Source: Paenibacillus mucilaginosus 3016
GTDB lineage: Bacteria > Bacillota > Bacilli > Paenibacillales > NBRC-103111
NCBI RefSeq assembly: GCF_000250655.1
Contig: NC_016935.1
Span: forward strand, 3,180,001 to 3,244,000
Length of the DNA: 64,000 bases
Direction of reading: 5' to 3'
Of this stretch, positions 38,101 through 47,236 are shown in pieces. Each line of letters begins with the position of its first letter. Position 1 is the first letter of the stretch. The notes beneath the pieces are model-generated. The model saw only the letters and a list, made by a program, of their open reading frames with translations. It searched no databases and was not told where the DNA came from. The translations under genes were made by a program, and so were the position numbers.

Positions 38101-38270
38101 AGGGGGCTCCCGGAAGGCCGGTCGCCGAGCAGAACGGACCACGATCCGGAGGACCGCAGGTCATGCAGCGGCGGCGAATGGCGGCCATACATCAGGGTAA
38201 GCAGGAAAAAGACGGTGATGACCGCCGACAGGATCAATACTTTGCTGAAGAATAATGAGCGGGCTTGCAT
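35136..38270 (-). CDS. Hybrid sensor with two different histidine kinase modules
   Basis: A 1044-residue membrane protein. Order: helix 1 (12-28), an extracellular 7TMR-DISM-type domain (about 40-175), seven helices (180-400), a coiled linker, HisKA with His434 in NTSHELRTPLHG and its HATPase (about 540-640: NALKF, DTGVGI, GTGLGLS), a receiver with Asp739 in LLDVMMPG (about 690-805), a coiled coil, then a second kinase of NarL/HisKA_3 type with His861 in IAQEIHDIVGHTL and its own HATPase (about 960-1044: GLTNGIRHGG, FGLRSM). No response regulator is adjacent, so the output partner is unknown. It probably senses a small carbohydrate-like ligand through the DISM domain. Confidence 0.92.
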   Translation of the reverse strand: MQARSLFFSKVLILSAVITVFFLLTLMYGRHSPPLHDLRSSGSWSVLLGDRPSGSPLPPGDGEGWVPSEQAASLAETAAYRGYYWAKVTLPGLPIRDPYMIGQGQGRIAAYLGGAALYEFNTGSSYVPVYPSYRWNFIRLPDEYEGQTLYLKLHKSGEALNLGQFTLAGRQEYTANALVKDGFKILFSFCFAMAAILSLLLYLRQRSQPMYLYFGLFALCSLHGCFARTFLFNEFWQLPLVTYLHDVPFYLGTFSILAFLRALFGDGFRGMRGKLSVFSLVFSVVTLAAALYSDQLYFDIVNYFASAAFMLIFLADSALMFVQLRRQKTSEAQWTMLGYLLLILFGVSHSLFFLLERWDLAAFRTAPALLYFLREDQLSFGIFLFMLCLTMVLVQRFDQVNERVKRYALELEEKNRKLQELDRLKDDFLANTSHELRTPLHGIIGLSEAILADHSGVRDDSRRNVELVISSAGRLARLVDDILDFSKLKHSDIVLKREPVGLHALADLVLTVFGPLAARKGIALVNGVPEGSRVLADAGRLEQILYNLIGNALKFTDSGEVRLTAESTGAGMRIRIRDTGVGIPPEKLPALFEPFEQAAEGLGRGGTGLGLSITKKLVELHGGTITLDSEPGGGTSVAFTLPAADGTLPPPAQEVPVLRALGTPAYHTVDTAGGDEGQSAAGPEEGPLPLILIADDEPVNLLVLQQHLASQPYRLVQARSGTEALELALRSKPDLMLLDVMMPGLSGVEVCRQLRERFNPSELPVLLLTAKSEPRDLAEGFEAGANDYLTKPIHRSELLARVRIQLQLSQLNLSLEELVAERTAALEKANRKLASSMQETIDAMTEISVLEERNRIAQEIHDIVGHTLTVINIQIEAAKRLLLQNRELGMEKLDLSQHLVRKSLGEVRQSVRMLRDQGTEGSLRDAMLQLLRDTRQAAGVEIDEEVDDLPELDAQQRRALYRALQEGLTNGIRHGGSTRFRFRLTCRERELRFELSNNGRRFDAEEMGFGLRSMTERVQHLGGTLQIAPDGDTGCRITLMLPVA

Positions 38271-38388
38271 GCGGGTGACACGATCCTTCCTCCGGGCGAG
38301 TGGCGTCTTCTGAAGCGAATGAATATTCGGGGAAGCGTCCTAGGTGTATTTTACCATAGGCGGAGAGGGCCTTGGAGGGGATGTAAGG

Positions 38389-38416
38389 TAAATTTTCATA
38401 CAAAATAGGCCGATAA
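38389..38416 (+). promoter_or_regulatory. Sigma-D promoter of the chemoreceptor gene
   Basis: TAAA, 16 bases, then a perfect GCCGATAA, the motility sigma factor consensus, 58 bases before the start codon. Confidence 0.8.
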
Positions 38417-38473
38417 TGTTCTTAGGCTTTACTTATAAGTCAAATGTACTGGTAATAAAAAGGAGAGGGACAT

Positions 38474-40234
38474 ATGAATCGACGGCCTTGGAGGCACTCG
38501 CTTGGGATTCGGATCGCCCTCATGGTCATGGGCATCCTGATTGTCATGAATCTGTTCAATACCGTGTTCTTATACTTTCATACGAAATCGGTCACGGAGC
38601 TTGCGATCGCGAACCGCAGTATCGATACGGCGGAGCGGATCGCGAAAAAGGTGGATCCGGAGAAATACAGGGCGTTTCTGCAGAATCCACAGGAGAACGA
38701 CGTGTACTGGGAGCTTCGCGACCTGCTCAGCGACTACCGCATGAAGAACGGCGTGCTCTACGTATATACGCTCCAGACGGAGGCTGACGGACAGCATCCG
38801 CGGATCTTCGTCGACGGGGCGGCCCGGGATGATGCGGACTATTCGCCGATCGGGGAGCCGGCTTCGACGACGACGCCGGAGATGATTCGGCCGGTCCTGC
38901 AAGGGGAAGCGGTCTCGACGCCGATCGTCAATGACGAGAAGTACGGCGATTACCTGTCCGCCTTTGCCCCGATCAGGGATGCCGCCGGGCAGGTGCTTGG
39001 AATATTGGGGGTCGATACCTCGGCAGATACGGTAGGCTTGGTCACTTCAGAGGTGATGGCGGCCTCCATGCCGCTGTATATCGGCAGCATGATCGCGGCA
39101 GCCGTGCTCATGATCGCTCTGACGATGGTATATATCGTCCGCAGGCTGGCCCCTCTGGTTGTACTGAAACAGACCGTGGAAGCCATGGCGGAAGGCCGCC
39201 TCGGAGAGGCCGGCCGGATCGTCCGGACGCTGCAGGTCCGCTCCGGGGATGAGATCGGCTCGCTGAGCCGTGCGGTCGGCACGATGGTCGGCCATCTCCA
39301 GGAGATGATCTCGAAGATGTCGGCCCATGCGCAGCAGGTCGCCCGGATGTCCGGGGAACTCTCCGCGGCCGCGGAAGTGACGGCGGAAGCGGCGACGCAG
39401 GTGGCCGCCGATGTCCGCGGGGTCGCGGCAGGCGCGGACACGCAGCAGGGCAGCGCGGAAGAGAGCGCACGCGCGATGGAGGAGATGGCCGCCGGCATCG
39501 TGCGCATCGCCGAGTCCGCCTCCTGCGTCTCCGACCGGTCCAAGCTGGCTTTCGAAGAAGCGAGGCAGGGGACAAGGGCGATCGGGAGCGTCATGGAGCA
39601 GATGGGCTCGATCCAGAGCACCGCGCTCCACAGCGCGGAGGTCATCCGCACGCTGAACGCCCGTTCACTCGAGATCGAAGAGATTCTCGGCGGCATTACG
39701 GCCATTGCGAACCAGACGAATCTGCTGGCCCTCAATGCTTCCATCGAGGCGTCCCGAGCCGGCGAGCACGGCCGGGGGTTCTCGGTGGTGGCGCAGGAGG
39801 TGCGCAAGCTGGCCGAGCAGTCGAAGCTTGCAGCCGACCAGGTCGTTGCCGTGATCAAGGAGATTCAGCAGGACACCGGGCGGGCCGTCGAAGTCATGAC
39901 GGCCCAGGTGGCGGAAGTGGAGCAGGGACTGCAGAAGGCCGGGACGGCGACGGATGCGTTCCAGCGGATCTACAGCATGAGTCATCAGGTGGCGGACCAG
40001 ATTCTTGAAGTCTCGTCCGCCGCCGAAGAGATCTCTGCCGGAGGGGAGGAAGTGACCGCCACGGTCGGGGCTATGGCCCAGATCGCGCGCTCTTCAGCCG
40101 CCGGTGCGGCCAGCGCGGCCGGTGCGGCAGGGGGGCAGCTCGCGTCGTCGGCGCAGGTGTCCGAAGCCTCCGGGGAGCTGCGGCGCACTGCGGCGCAGCT
40201 GCAGGAGCTGGTCAGCCGGTTTACACTGGAATAA
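38474..40234 (+). CDS. Methyl-accepting chemotaxis protein
   Basis: A 586-residue chemoreceptor. Helix 1 (about 12-33), an extracellular sensor of about 160 residues, helix 2 (about 197-218), a HAMP domain (about 220-275), then a long coiled-coil signalling domain with the conserved tip [21 protein letters not shown] and [16 protein letters not shown]. It signals to CheA/CheW, which are not in this window. The sensor half is not a type I can name with certainty (Cache-like). AAGGAGAGGG lies before the ATG. The sigma-D promoter makes it part of the motility regulon. Confidence 0.92.
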   Translation: MNRRPWRHSLGIRIALMVMGILIVMNLFNTVFLYFHTKSVTELAIANRSIDTAERIAKKVDPEKYRAFLQNPQENDVYWELRDLLSDYRMKNGVLYVYTLQTEADGQHPRIFVDGAARDDADYSPIGEPASTTTPEMIRPVLQGEAVSTPIVNDEKYGDYLSAFAPIRDAAGQVLGILGVDTSADTVGLVTSEVMAASMPLYIGSMIAAAVLMIALTMVYIVRRLAPLVVLKQTVEAMAEGRLGEAGRIVRTLQVRSGDEIGSLSRAVGTMVGHLQEMISKMSAHAQQVARMSGELSAAAEVTAEAATQVAADVRGVAAGADTQQGSAEESARAMEEMAAGIVRIAESASCVSDRSKLAFEEARQGTRAIGSVMEQMGSIQSTALHSAEVIRTLNARSLEIEEILGGITAIANQTNLLALNASIEASRAGEHGRGFSVVAQEVRKLAEQSKLAADQVVAVIKEIQQDTGRAVEVMTAQVAEVEQGLQKAGTATDAFQRIYSMSHQVADQILEVSSAAEEISAGGEEVTATVGAMAQIARSSAAGAASAAGAAGGQLASSAQVSEASGELRRTAAQLQELVSRFTLE

Positions 40235-40260
40235 AAGCTTGGAATAGAAGCGGAAGGTAG

Positions 40261-40297
40261 GGGACGGTGCCGTTTGGGCAGCCGTCTCTTTTTTTGT
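40261..40297 (+). terminator. Terminator of the first chemoreceptor gene
   Basis: GACGG-TGCC pairs with GGGC-AGCCGTC and is followed by a run of seven or more T. Confidence 0.75.
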
Positions 40298-40389
40298 ACA
40301 GATTGATACCAGGCATAACCGACTGGAGTGTGTGATCCGGCAGGACATCCCTTCAGCCGGCTCTTCGCGGCAGAGGTGCGCCGACACGG

Positions 40390-40563
40390 TTGTACGTACT
40401 TATGGGGGCCTATGACGATAATGTTGCAGGCCACAAAACTGCTTATTGAAATGCGCGGCAAAGAAGAGTACAATAAGCCTGAAAGCAGTTGTACGTACAA
40501 CATCGTACAATGCCGGGGGTAAACCTCCCAATGTACCGGGTTGTCCGGACGATGTTCGTACAT
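40390..40563. promoter_or_regulatory. Cluster of AraR-like operators upstream of araA
   Basis: Five sites match the AraR core TTGTnCGnACAA: 40390-40401 (TTGTACGTACTT), 40489-40500 (TTGTACGTACAA, perfect), 40499-40510 (AACATCGTACAA), 40541-40552 (TTGTCCGGACGA) and 40552-40563 (ATGTTCGTACAT). The outer strong pair is 99 bases apart, fitting cooperative binding by DNA looping as known for B. subtilis AraR. No araR gene is in the window. The 382-base gap holds no gene. Confidence 0.8.
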
Positions 40564-40616
40564 ATGAATGCGCTTAAGATGATAATACTGCACTTATATC
40601 CAAGGAGGACTCATTC

Positions 40617-42107
40617 ATGTTAAACGTTAAACCTTATGTATTCTGGTTTGTGACAGGCAGCCAGCATTTGTACGGACCTGAGACGCTCCAGGAAGTCGAC
40701 GCCCACTCCCAGGTGATTGCGGAAGGACTTGACCGCGATGCCGCGATCCCTTACAAGGTAGTCTTCAAGCCGGTCGTCACAACGCCGGAAGATATCCGCC
40801 GCATTTGTATCGAAGCGAACTCCGATGAGGACTGCGCAGGGATCATCACTTGGATGCATACGTTCTCCCCTGCGAAGATGTGGATTGCCGGCCTCTCCGA
40901 GCTGCGCAAGCCGCTGCTGCACCTGCACACGCAGTTTAACCGCGATATCCCTTGGGATACGATCGATATGGACTTCATGAACCTGAACCAGGCGGCTCAC
41001 GGCGACCGTGAGTACGGCTTCATCGGCGCCCGGATGGGCATCTCCCGCAAGATCGTCGTCGGCTACTGGGAGAACGCGGAAGTACTCGGCCGCATCGGCG
41101 GCTGGATGCGTACGGCAGTGGCCTTCGCGGAGAGCCGCACCCTGAAGGTGGCCCGCTTCGGCGACAACATGCGCCAAGTGGCTGTCACCGAAGGCGACAA
41201 GGTGGAAGCCCAGATCAAATTCGGCTGGTCGGTGAACGGCTACGGGATCGGCGATCTCGTGCAGCGCGTGAACGACGTGTCCGATGAAGAAGTACGCCGT
41301 CTGTTCGACGAGTACACGGAGCTCTACGAGCTCTCCGCGGAAGCCCGCGCGGCAGGCGCGATCCGCAGCTCCATCGAAGAGCAGGCGCGCATCGAGCTCG
41401 GGATGAAGGCGTTCCTCGAAGAAGGCGGCTTCGGCGCATTCACGACGACGTTCGAAGATCTGCACGGCATGAAGCAGCTGCCGGGCCTTGCGGTACAGCG
41501 CCTGATGGAAGCCGGCTACGGCTTCGGCGGCGAAGGCGACTGGAAGACCTCCGCACTCGTACGCCTCATGAAGATCATGGCGGGCAACGAAGGCACGTCC
41601 TTCATGGAAGACTACACTTATCACCTCGAAGAAGGCAACGAGCTCGTACTCGGCTCCCACATGCTCGAGATCTGCCCGACGATCGCGGCTACCCGTCCGA
41701 AGCTCGAAGTGCACCCGCTCGGCATCGGCGGCAAGGCGGACCCGGCGCGTATGGTGTTCGACGGCCGTTCCGGTTCTGCGATCAACGCTTCGATCATCGA
41801 CATGGGCAACCGTTTCCGCCTCATCGTCAACGAAGTGGATGCCGTACAGCCGGAGAAGGCTATGCCGAAGCTGCCGGTGGCACGCGTCCTCTGGAAGTGT
41901 CAGCCATCGCTGCGTGACGGCGTGGAAGCTTGGATCCAGGCGGGCGGCGCCCACCACACCGGCTTCTCCTACGTGGTGAAGACCGAGCACATGCTCGACT
42001 TCGCCGAGATGACGGGCATCGAGTGCGTCGTCATCGACAAGAACACGACGCCGGTCTCCCTGCGCAACGAGCTGCGCTGGAGCGACATCGCCTGGAAGCT
42101 GCGTTAA
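40617..42107 (+). CDS. araA: L-arabinose isomerase
   Basis: Converts L-arabinose to L-ribulose, the first internal step of arabinose use; Mn-dependent. The 496-residue length is typical, and hallmark segments are [19 protein letters not shown] at the start, [24 protein letters not shown] and the metal/active-site region [15 protein letters not shown] plus [18 protein letters not shown] lies 8 bases before the ATG. It is not followed by araB or araD; an aldose epimerase comes next, with its own AraR-like site. With the abnA arabinanase it makes an arabinan theme. Confidence 0.97.
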   Translation: MLNVKPYVFWFVTGSQHLYGPETLQEVDAHSQVIAEGLDRDAAIPYKVVFKPVVTTPEDIRRICIEANSDEDCAGIITWMHTFSPAKMWIAGLSELRKPLLHLHTQFNRDIPWDTIDMDFMNLNQAAHGDREYGFIGARMGISRKIVVGYWENAEVLGRIGGWMRTAVAFAESRTLKVARFGDNMRQVAVTEGDKVEAQIKFGWSVNGYGIGDLVQRVNDVSDEEVRRLFDEYTELYELSAEARAAGAIRSSIEEQARIELGMKAFLEEGGFGAFTTTFEDLHGMKQLPGLAVQRLMEAGYGFGGEGDWKTSALVRLMKIMAGNEGTSFMEDYTYHLEEGNELVLGSHMLEICPTIAATRPKLEVHPLGIGGKADPARMVFDGRSGSAINASIIDMGNRFRLIVNEVDAVQPEKAMPKLPVARVLWKCQPSLRDGVEAWIQAGGAHHTGFSYVVKTEHMLDFAEMTGIECVVIDKNTTPVSLRNELRWSDIAWKLR

Positions 42108-42132
42108 TTCCCAGCTGCATTTCCTATGACCA

Positions 42133-42164
42133 AGGCCGTCCTTCCTGTAGAGGGGCGGCTTTTG
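42133..42164 (+). terminator. Terminator of araA
   Basis: GCCGTCC pairs with GGGGCGGC (one G-U) and is followed by TTTTG. Confidence 0.7.
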
Positions 42165-42209
42165 TCAAATCTAAGAATAGATCTCCACAAGTATGGGGCA
42201 CAAACGGAG

Positions 42210-42239
42210 TTGTCCGTACAGGGATAAACTTGGTAAGAT
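42210..42239 (+). promoter_or_regulatory. Promoter with AraR-like site for the epimerase gene
   Basis: TTGTCC (-35), 18 bases, TAAGAT (-10). The -35 is the first half of TTGTCCGTACAG (42210-42221), an AraR-like box with 11 of 12 core positions. AraR binding would cover the -35 and block transcription without arabinose. Confidence 0.65.
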
Positions 42240-42299
42240 ACAGAAGTCAGGCTGCTCCTTATTCCATTCGATGATCCGAAGCAGGAGGTAATAACGATA

Positions 42300-43301
42300 A
42301 TGACGACTCAACCGAAAGCCTATCAGGGCGATTACCAGGGAGAACCGGCCGTATGGCTGCAGGCGGGCCCGTATGAGGCGGCGGTGCTGCCGGGCGTGGG
42401 CGCGAATCTGATCGCGCTGCGTGAGACGGTGAAGGGGTACAAGATTCTGCGCGAGCCGGAAGCCGGTGAGATGGAAGCGTTCAAAGCAAACCCCGGCGTG
42501 CACGGCATTCCGGTCCTCTTCCCGCCGAACCGCTACGTCGACGGCAAGTTCCCGTGGAACGGCCGCACCTACGAATTCCCGGTGAACGAACCGGCTACAG
42601 GCAATCACCTGCACGGCTTCCTGCACACGATCCCTTGGACCGTGGAGAAGTTCGGCAGTGATGAGACCGAGAGCTGGGTCGTGCTGAGCCAGAAGGTGTC
42701 CGAAGGCCATTCCGTGCACCGCTACCTGCCGCATGACTTCACGATCCGCCTGCGCTATACGCTCGGCGAGTCGGGGCTGCTGCAGCACGTGTCCGTACAT
42801 AACGACGGTGAGGAGCTCCTGCCGTGCCTGCTCGCGTTCCATACGGCGATCAATGCGCCGTTCGCTCCGGGCAGCACGCCGGAGGATGTCACGTTCCTCG
42901 CCACCATCGGCGAGCGCTGGGAGCTGAACGAGCGGATGCTGCCGACCGGCCGCTTCCAGGAGCTGACACCGGAGGAAGAGCAGCTGAAGAAGGGCGGCGT
43001 ATCCCCTTACTTCGCAGAGATGGACAACCACTATACGGCTGTACCGCAGAACGGGCGCAACCGGATGGAGCTCCGGGACCACAAGGAAGGCGTCACGCTC
43101 GTCTATGACGTCGGCACGTCCTACAAGCAGTGGATGATCTGGAACAACGGGGCCTCCCGCAAGTTCTTCTGCCCTGAGCCTCAGGTGAACCTGGTCAACG
43201 CGCCGAGCGTCGACCTGCCGGCCGAGGAGATCGGTCTGTTCGCCCTGGAGCCGGGCGCGGTGTGGGAAGAGACGTCCCGCTTGTACCTCATCCGCAAGTA
43301 A
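42300..43301 (+). CDS. Aldose 1-epimerase (galactose mutarotase-like)
   Basis: Interconverts the anomers of an aldose, here most likely L-arabinose given the operator shared with araA. The 333-residue beta-sandwich protein has the family's catalytic pattern: HGFLHTIPW (His about 104), a second His in LAFHTAINAPF (about 181), and a late acid in FCPEPQVNLV (Glu about 299). AGGAGG lies 12 bases before the ATG. It has its own promoter and terminator. Confidence 0.88.
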   Translation: MTTQPKAYQGDYQGEPAVWLQAGPYEAAVLPGVGANLIALRETVKGYKILREPEAGEMEAFKANPGVHGIPVLFPPNRYVDGKFPWNGRTYEFPVNEPATGNHLHGFLHTIPWTVEKFGSDETESWVVLSQKVSEGHSVHRYLPHDFTIRLRYTLGESGLLQHVSVHNDGEELLPCLLAFHTAINAPFAPGSTPEDVTFLATIGERWELNERMLPTGRFQELTPEEEQLKKGGVSPYFAEMDNHYTAVPQNGRNRMELRDHKEGVTLVYDVGTSYKQWMIWNNGASRKFFCPEPQVNLVNAPSVDLPAEEIGLFALEPGAVWEETSRLYLIRK

Positions 43302-43340
43302 GCCAATCAGCACGATAGCGGAACGAAGATCTCAGACAGG

Positions 43341-43372
43341 AATGCATCCGGCTTGCCGGGTGCATTTTTTGT
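43341..43372 (+). terminator. Terminator of the epimerase gene
   Basis: AATGCATCCGGC pairs with the CCGG-GTGCATT side around TTG, followed by a T run. Confidence 0.8.
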
Positions 43373-43464
43373 GTTCAACGATAAGTAGATCTTCATCCAG
43401 GCTCGATTCTGTAATCCTTGGCAGCTGAAACGGGTAATAAAAAGGACCAAAGGAGGGATAGACC

Positions 43465-43938
43465 ATGCTCCGGTCCTTCGATTACACGCTGGATTATGCT
43501 CATCTTGACCTGCGCAAGCATCCTGAGCTGTACCGGATCGGCCGCGGGGAACAGGGCGTGCTGCTCGTAGAGCCTTACAAGAGTGAGATGCTGCCTCACT
43601 GGCGCTTCAAGACGCCCGAGCTCGCGAGGGCCTCGTCCGACAAAATCTATGCGATGTTCCTGGGGTACAAGGCGGCAGGGGACTTCGTCGGGATGGATAT
43701 GGCCCGCAAATTCCTGCAGATGGGTTATACCCGGGCCAGAAGGTATGCCAATCACCCCGGGGGCCGGAAGTACTCGAAGGAGGATGGGACCGTGCTGCCG
43801 TACGGACTGGATCCGCTCAAGGCCGAAGCCGCGGCGATCTTCAAGGCGAAGTGGAATCTCGCCAAATCCGACGAGGACTATCTCCGGATGAAACGGGAAC
43901 ACCAGGCTCGCTGGGAATCCGGCCATGACACGAAGTGA
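43465..43938 (+). CDS. DUF4385-like protein
   Basis: A 157-residue soluble protein. The start (FDYTLDYAHLDLRKHPELY), the IGRGEQGVLLVEPYKSEMLP core and the C-terminal GMDMARKFLQMGYTRARRYA fit the conserved DUF4385 family of unknown function. AAAGGAGGG lies 9 bases before the ATG. Its stop is inside a degenerate tandem repeat (43926-43975). Transcribed alone. Confidence 0.8.
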   Translation: MLRSFDYTLDYAHLDLRKHPELYRIGRGEQGVLLVEPYKSEMLPHWRFKTPELARASSDKIYAMFLGYKAAGDFVGMDMARKFLQMGYTRARRYANHPGGRKYSKEDGTVLPYGLDPLKAEAAAIFKAKWNLAKSDEDYLRMKREHQARWESGHDTK

Positions 43939-43975
43939 AGAAGGCTCCATGGACACGAAGTGAAAAAGGTTCAAC
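43926..43975. repeat. Degenerate tandem repeat over the stop codon
   Basis: Two copies of a 25-base unit, GACACGAAGTGAAGAAGGCT... (43926-) and GACACGAAGTGAAAAAGGTT... (43951-), about 80 percent alike. The first carries the stop of the DUF4385-like gene; the same type of duplication is seen over the stop of the manganese catalase. The remaining gap to 44288 holds a terminator and an AT-rich promoter zone. Confidence 0.6.
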
Positions 43976-44101
43976 GGATACGTAATCATGAGGTTCCATG
44001 GAGCCGAAGCGGACGGGAGGAGGCCGGCGGAAGGCGTGTGGAGCAGAAAGGACAGTTTCAGAACAGGGTACAGTCACGCCATGCGCGGCGAGATCCAGAA
44101 T

Positions 44102-44122
44102 AGAGCCGTATGGCTCTTTTTT
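44102..44122 (+). terminator. Terminator after the DUF4385-like gene
   Basis: AGAGCC-GTAT-GGCTCT followed by six T. Confidence 0.8.
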
Positions 44123-44287
44123 GCACTCATTTTCAGAGATATCTTCACAAATAGTACACACTAATTAAAATAAAATGCATATTATATCTAGTCAAAATTG
44201 GAAAGGGTGTGGTATAGTAAGGGTAAGCAATCGAACGGCTCCCGTCGACGGAAGACGGTAGAGCCCAATCTTAAGGAGGCGGAGCAG

Positions 44288-44485
44288 ATGAATCGAAGCG
44301 AACTGCTGGAACAGAGGAACGGCACTGTCCCGGAGCTGGGAACGATTGTATGCAAGCACTGTGAAGGCGTGGTAGATACGCTGCCGACCCGCAGGGTGCA
44401 GGTCATCTACGGGGAGTGCGAGGGATGCCGCTCCACAGGGCTGAAGCTGACCGGGATTGCGGCACAGCAGAGCTACTGCAGTTGA
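44288..44485 (+). CDS. SR1P-like small protein
   Basis: A 65-residue protein whose core LGTIVCKHCEGVVDTLPTRR-VQVIYGEC matches the SR1P family (B. subtilis SR1P starts MGTIVCQDC). SR1P is the 39-residue peptide encoded on the dual-function RNA SR1; it binds GapA and promotes its interaction with RNase J1. The cysteine pairs CKHC and CEGC could bind zinc. Compared with SR1P there is an N-terminal extension of about 17 residues. AAGGAGG lies 8 bases before the ATG. A leader of about 80 bases and a tight terminator hairpin frame the unit, so this may also be a dual-function RNA; that part is inference. Confidence 0.75.
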   Translation: MNRSELLEQRNGTVPELGTIVCKHCEGVVDTLPTRRVQVIYGECEGCRSTGLKLTGIAAQQSYCS

Positions 44486-44581
44486 TTCACCTCGCGGCTG
44501 GAACTACATAGATATCATCCTGGAAGCGACCGTCGTGCGAAGCCCGATGGAGTGCGGCCGAAGGATATATCCGAACATACT

Positions 44582-44616
44582 GGGCTCTGATCCTCTGCAG
44601 GATCAGGGCTATTTTG
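44582..44616 (+). terminator. Terminator of the SR1P-like unit
   Basis: CTGATCCT-CTGC-AGGATCAG, a perfect 8-bp stem, followed by GGCTATTTT. Confidence 0.75.
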
Positions 44617-44705
44617 CTTGGCTGCCTCATACAGTGTAGGACAGCAGCAGTATGTCCTTGCGCAGGTCGAAGGGATTACCTTTGGATGGGATGGGGGAGC
44701 TCGGG

Positions 44706-47180
44706 ATGAAAAAGATACGGGACTTCAGCGGCACATGGCAGATGCGCCGCCGCAATGAGGATACATGGATGGAAGCACAGGTGCCTGGCTCAGTCTTCGC
44801 CGATCTCATGCGGTCCGGGCGCATGGGCGATCCCTTCTTCCGCGACGGGGTGGAGCAGGCGAAGGAGCTCGCCCGGCACGAATATGAATACAAGAGAAGC
44901 TTTACGGCGGACGAAGAGCTGCTCGCTTCCGATAAGATTCTGCTGGTCTGCGACGGATTGGATACGCTTGCACAGATCCGTCTGAACGGTCAGCCGCTGG
45001 CCGAGACGGATAACATGCACCGCAGTTATACGTTCGACGTAACAGCCATGCTTTGTCCCGGCCTGAACACACTTCACATTTCCTTCGGTTCGGCCCTCCT
45101 CCATGCGGAGCAGCGTCATGCGGAGCATCCGATCTGGTGCACCACGGTCGGTGCGACCGGCGGATTCAATCAGATCCGCAAGGCGTCGTACATGTTCGGC
45201 TGGGACTGGGCTCCCGTGCTGCCGGACATGGGCATCTGGCGGAACATCCGGCTCGAGGGCTATTCGGCGGGCAGGCTCAGCGATGTCTTCGTTACGCAGC
45301 AGCACGAGCCGGAAGGGGAAGTGGGGCTCGCCGTACGGATCCGCAGCTCGCTGTGGACGGCCGAGGGGGTCTTCGCGGAAGTGACGCTGAACGGCCCGGA
45401 CGGGGAGGTGCTTCACCGGACCGCACATGCCTGCAGCGGGGAGGATCTGACCGTGGACGTGCTGGTCGCGGAGCCTGAGCTCTGGTGGCCGAACGGGTAC
45501 GGGGAGCAGCCGCTGTACGAGCTGGCGGTTGTGCTGCTCGGCCGTGCGGGGCAGACGCTTGATGAGCGGAAGCTGCGGATCGGGCTGCGCACGATCACCT
45601 GGCGCAGGGAGCCTGACGCATGGGGCGAGTCGTTCGAGTGCGTGGTGAACGGAGTCCCGGTGTTCGCCAAAGGCGCCAACTACGTTCCGCAGGACAGCCT
45701 TCTCAGCCGCTGTACGCCGGAGAGAACCGAACGGCTGATCCGGGACTGTACCGAGGCGCATTTCAATATGCTGCGCGTGTGGGGAGGGGCCTTTTTCCCC
45801 GGGGATGAATTCTACGACCTCTGCGACCGGTACGGCCTGCTCGTCTGGCAGGACCTGCTCTTCGCCTGCGCGGCTTACGAGATGACAGAGGCCTTCACGG
45901 AGAATATCGCGAGGGAGACCGCGGACAACGTGATCCGCATCCGGCATCATGCCTGTCTTGCGCTGTGGTGCGGCAACAACGAGATGGAGTGGGCCTGGGT
46001 GGAGTGGAGCCTGCCGAAGACGGGAAAGCTGCGTTCGGATTATATCAAGCAGTTCGAGATGGTGCTGCCCGCCGTGGTCAAGACCCACGATCCGCAGACC
46101 TTCTACTGGCTGGCCTCGCCCTCCTCCGGCGGCGGGTTCGACCACCCCAACGATCCTTCGCGCGGTGATGTGCACTACTGGGACGTGTGGCACGGAACGA
46201 AGCCGTTCACCGACTACCGGAAGAGCCTCTTCCGCTTTTGCTCGGAATTCGGGTTCCAGTCCTATCCCGACCTCAAGACGGTGGAGAGCTTCACGCTGCC
46301 GGAGGACCGCAACGTCTTCTCCTATGTCATGGAGCGGCATCAGACCCATCCCGAAGCGAACGGCAAAATCATGAACTATCTCGCCCAGCTGTTCAAGTTC
46401 CCCAAGGATCTCGACTCGCTGATCTACGTCTCACAGCTCGTACAGGCGGAAGCGATCCGGTACGGTGTGGAGTATTGGCGGCAGAACCGCGGGATCTGCA
46501 TGGGCTCCCTGTACTGGCAGCTCAACGACTGCTGGCCTGCGGCTTCCTGGTCAAGCATCGATTACTATGGGCGCTGGAAGGCGCTGCATTACGCGGCCAA
46601 GCGGTTCTACAGCCCGCTGTGCGTCTCCGCTTCGGAGCGGGATCTGAAAGTGGAGATTCATGTCACCAACGATATGCCGGAGCCGGCCGAAGGGCTGCTC
46701 GAGTGGCAGCTTCGGGATCACCGTTCGCGAGTGCTTCAGGAGGGCGGTGTCTGGACGACGGCAGCGGAGCTCGCTTCCTGCTGTCCGCTTCAGCTGGACT
46801 TCCGCGGCGAACTGACGGACAGCGAACGCCGGCGCTGTTATCTGGAGTACCGCTGGCGGAATGCGGAAGGGGAGGTGCTCAGCAGAGGCACCGTCCTGTT
46901 CGTGCCCTCCAAGCACTTCGAGCTGCTGCCCCCGCAAGTGGACGCCGAGGTGGAGGAGACCGCGGACAGCTTCCTGGTGCGGGTACAGTCCGCCGCGTTC
47001 GCAAGGTACGTGGAGCTGACGCTTCGGCAGACGGACGGGGTGGCGTCGGACAATTACATTGACTTGTCCGCCGGGGAGCCGCGCGAGATCTTCTTCCCCA
47101 AGGACCGGCTGTCCGTCCCGCTCAGCCTGGAGGCGTTCCGCGGGCAGCTGCGCCTGCGCAGCCTGTATGATATCGAGTGA
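44706..47180 (+). CDS. Beta-mannosidase (GH2)
   Basis: An 824-residue cytoplasmic glycosidase that removes beta-mannose units from mannan-derived oligosaccharides. It has the jelly-roll and immunoglobulin-like domains of GH2, followed by a TIM barrel with the acid/base Glu426 in CGNNEMEWAW and the nucleophile Glu514 in CSEFGFQSYP, both typical of beta-mannosidases; no signal peptide. The ATG at 44706 (MKKIRDFSG) is chosen because GGGGGAG precedes it, while the in-frame upstream start at 44652 has no ribosome site. No transport gene is adjacent. Confidence 0.92.
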   Translation: MKKIRDFSGTWQMRRRNEDTWMEAQVPGSVFADLMRSGRMGDPFFRDGVEQAKELARHEYEYKRSFTADEELLASDKILLVCDGLDTLAQIRLNGQPLAETDNMHRSYTFDVTAMLCPGLNTLHISFGSALLHAEQRHAEHPIWCTTVGATGGFNQIRKASYMFGWDWAPVLPDMGIWRNIRLEGYSAGRLSDVFVTQQHEPEGEVGLAVRIRSSLWTAEGVFAEVTLNGPDGEVLHRTAHACSGEDLTVDVLVAEPELWWPNGYGEQPLYELAVVLLGRAGQTLDERKLRIGLRTITWRREPDAWGESFECVVNGVPVFAKGANYVPQDSLLSRCTPERTERLIRDCTEAHFNMLRVWGGAFFPGDEFYDLCDRYGLLVWQDLLFACAAYEMTEAFTENIARETADNVIRIRHHACLALWCGNNEMEWAWVEWSLPKTGKLRSDYIKQFEMVLPAVVKTHDPQTFYWLASPSSGGGFDHPNDPSRGDVHYWDVWHGTKPFTDYRKSLFRFCSEFGFQSYPDLKTVESFTLPEDRNVFSYVMERHQTHPEANGKIMNYLAQLFKFPKDLDSLIYVSQLVQAEAIRYGVEYWRQNRGICMGSLYWQLNDCWPAASWSSIDYYGRWKALHYAAKRFYSPLCVSASERDLKVEIHVTNDMPEPAEGLLEWQLRDHRSRVLQEGGVWTTAAELASCCPLQLDFRGELTDSERRRCYLEYRWRNAEGEVLSRGTVLFVPSKHFELLPPQVDAEVEETADSFLVRVQSAAFARYVELTLRQTDGVASDNYIDLSAGEPREIFFPKDRLSVPLSLEAFRGQLRLRSLYDIE

Positions 47181-47236
47181 ACGGCTGTAAGGGCTTGGGC
47201 GGTGCCGTCCCGGCCGTCTGGCAGTATGCTCCACTG

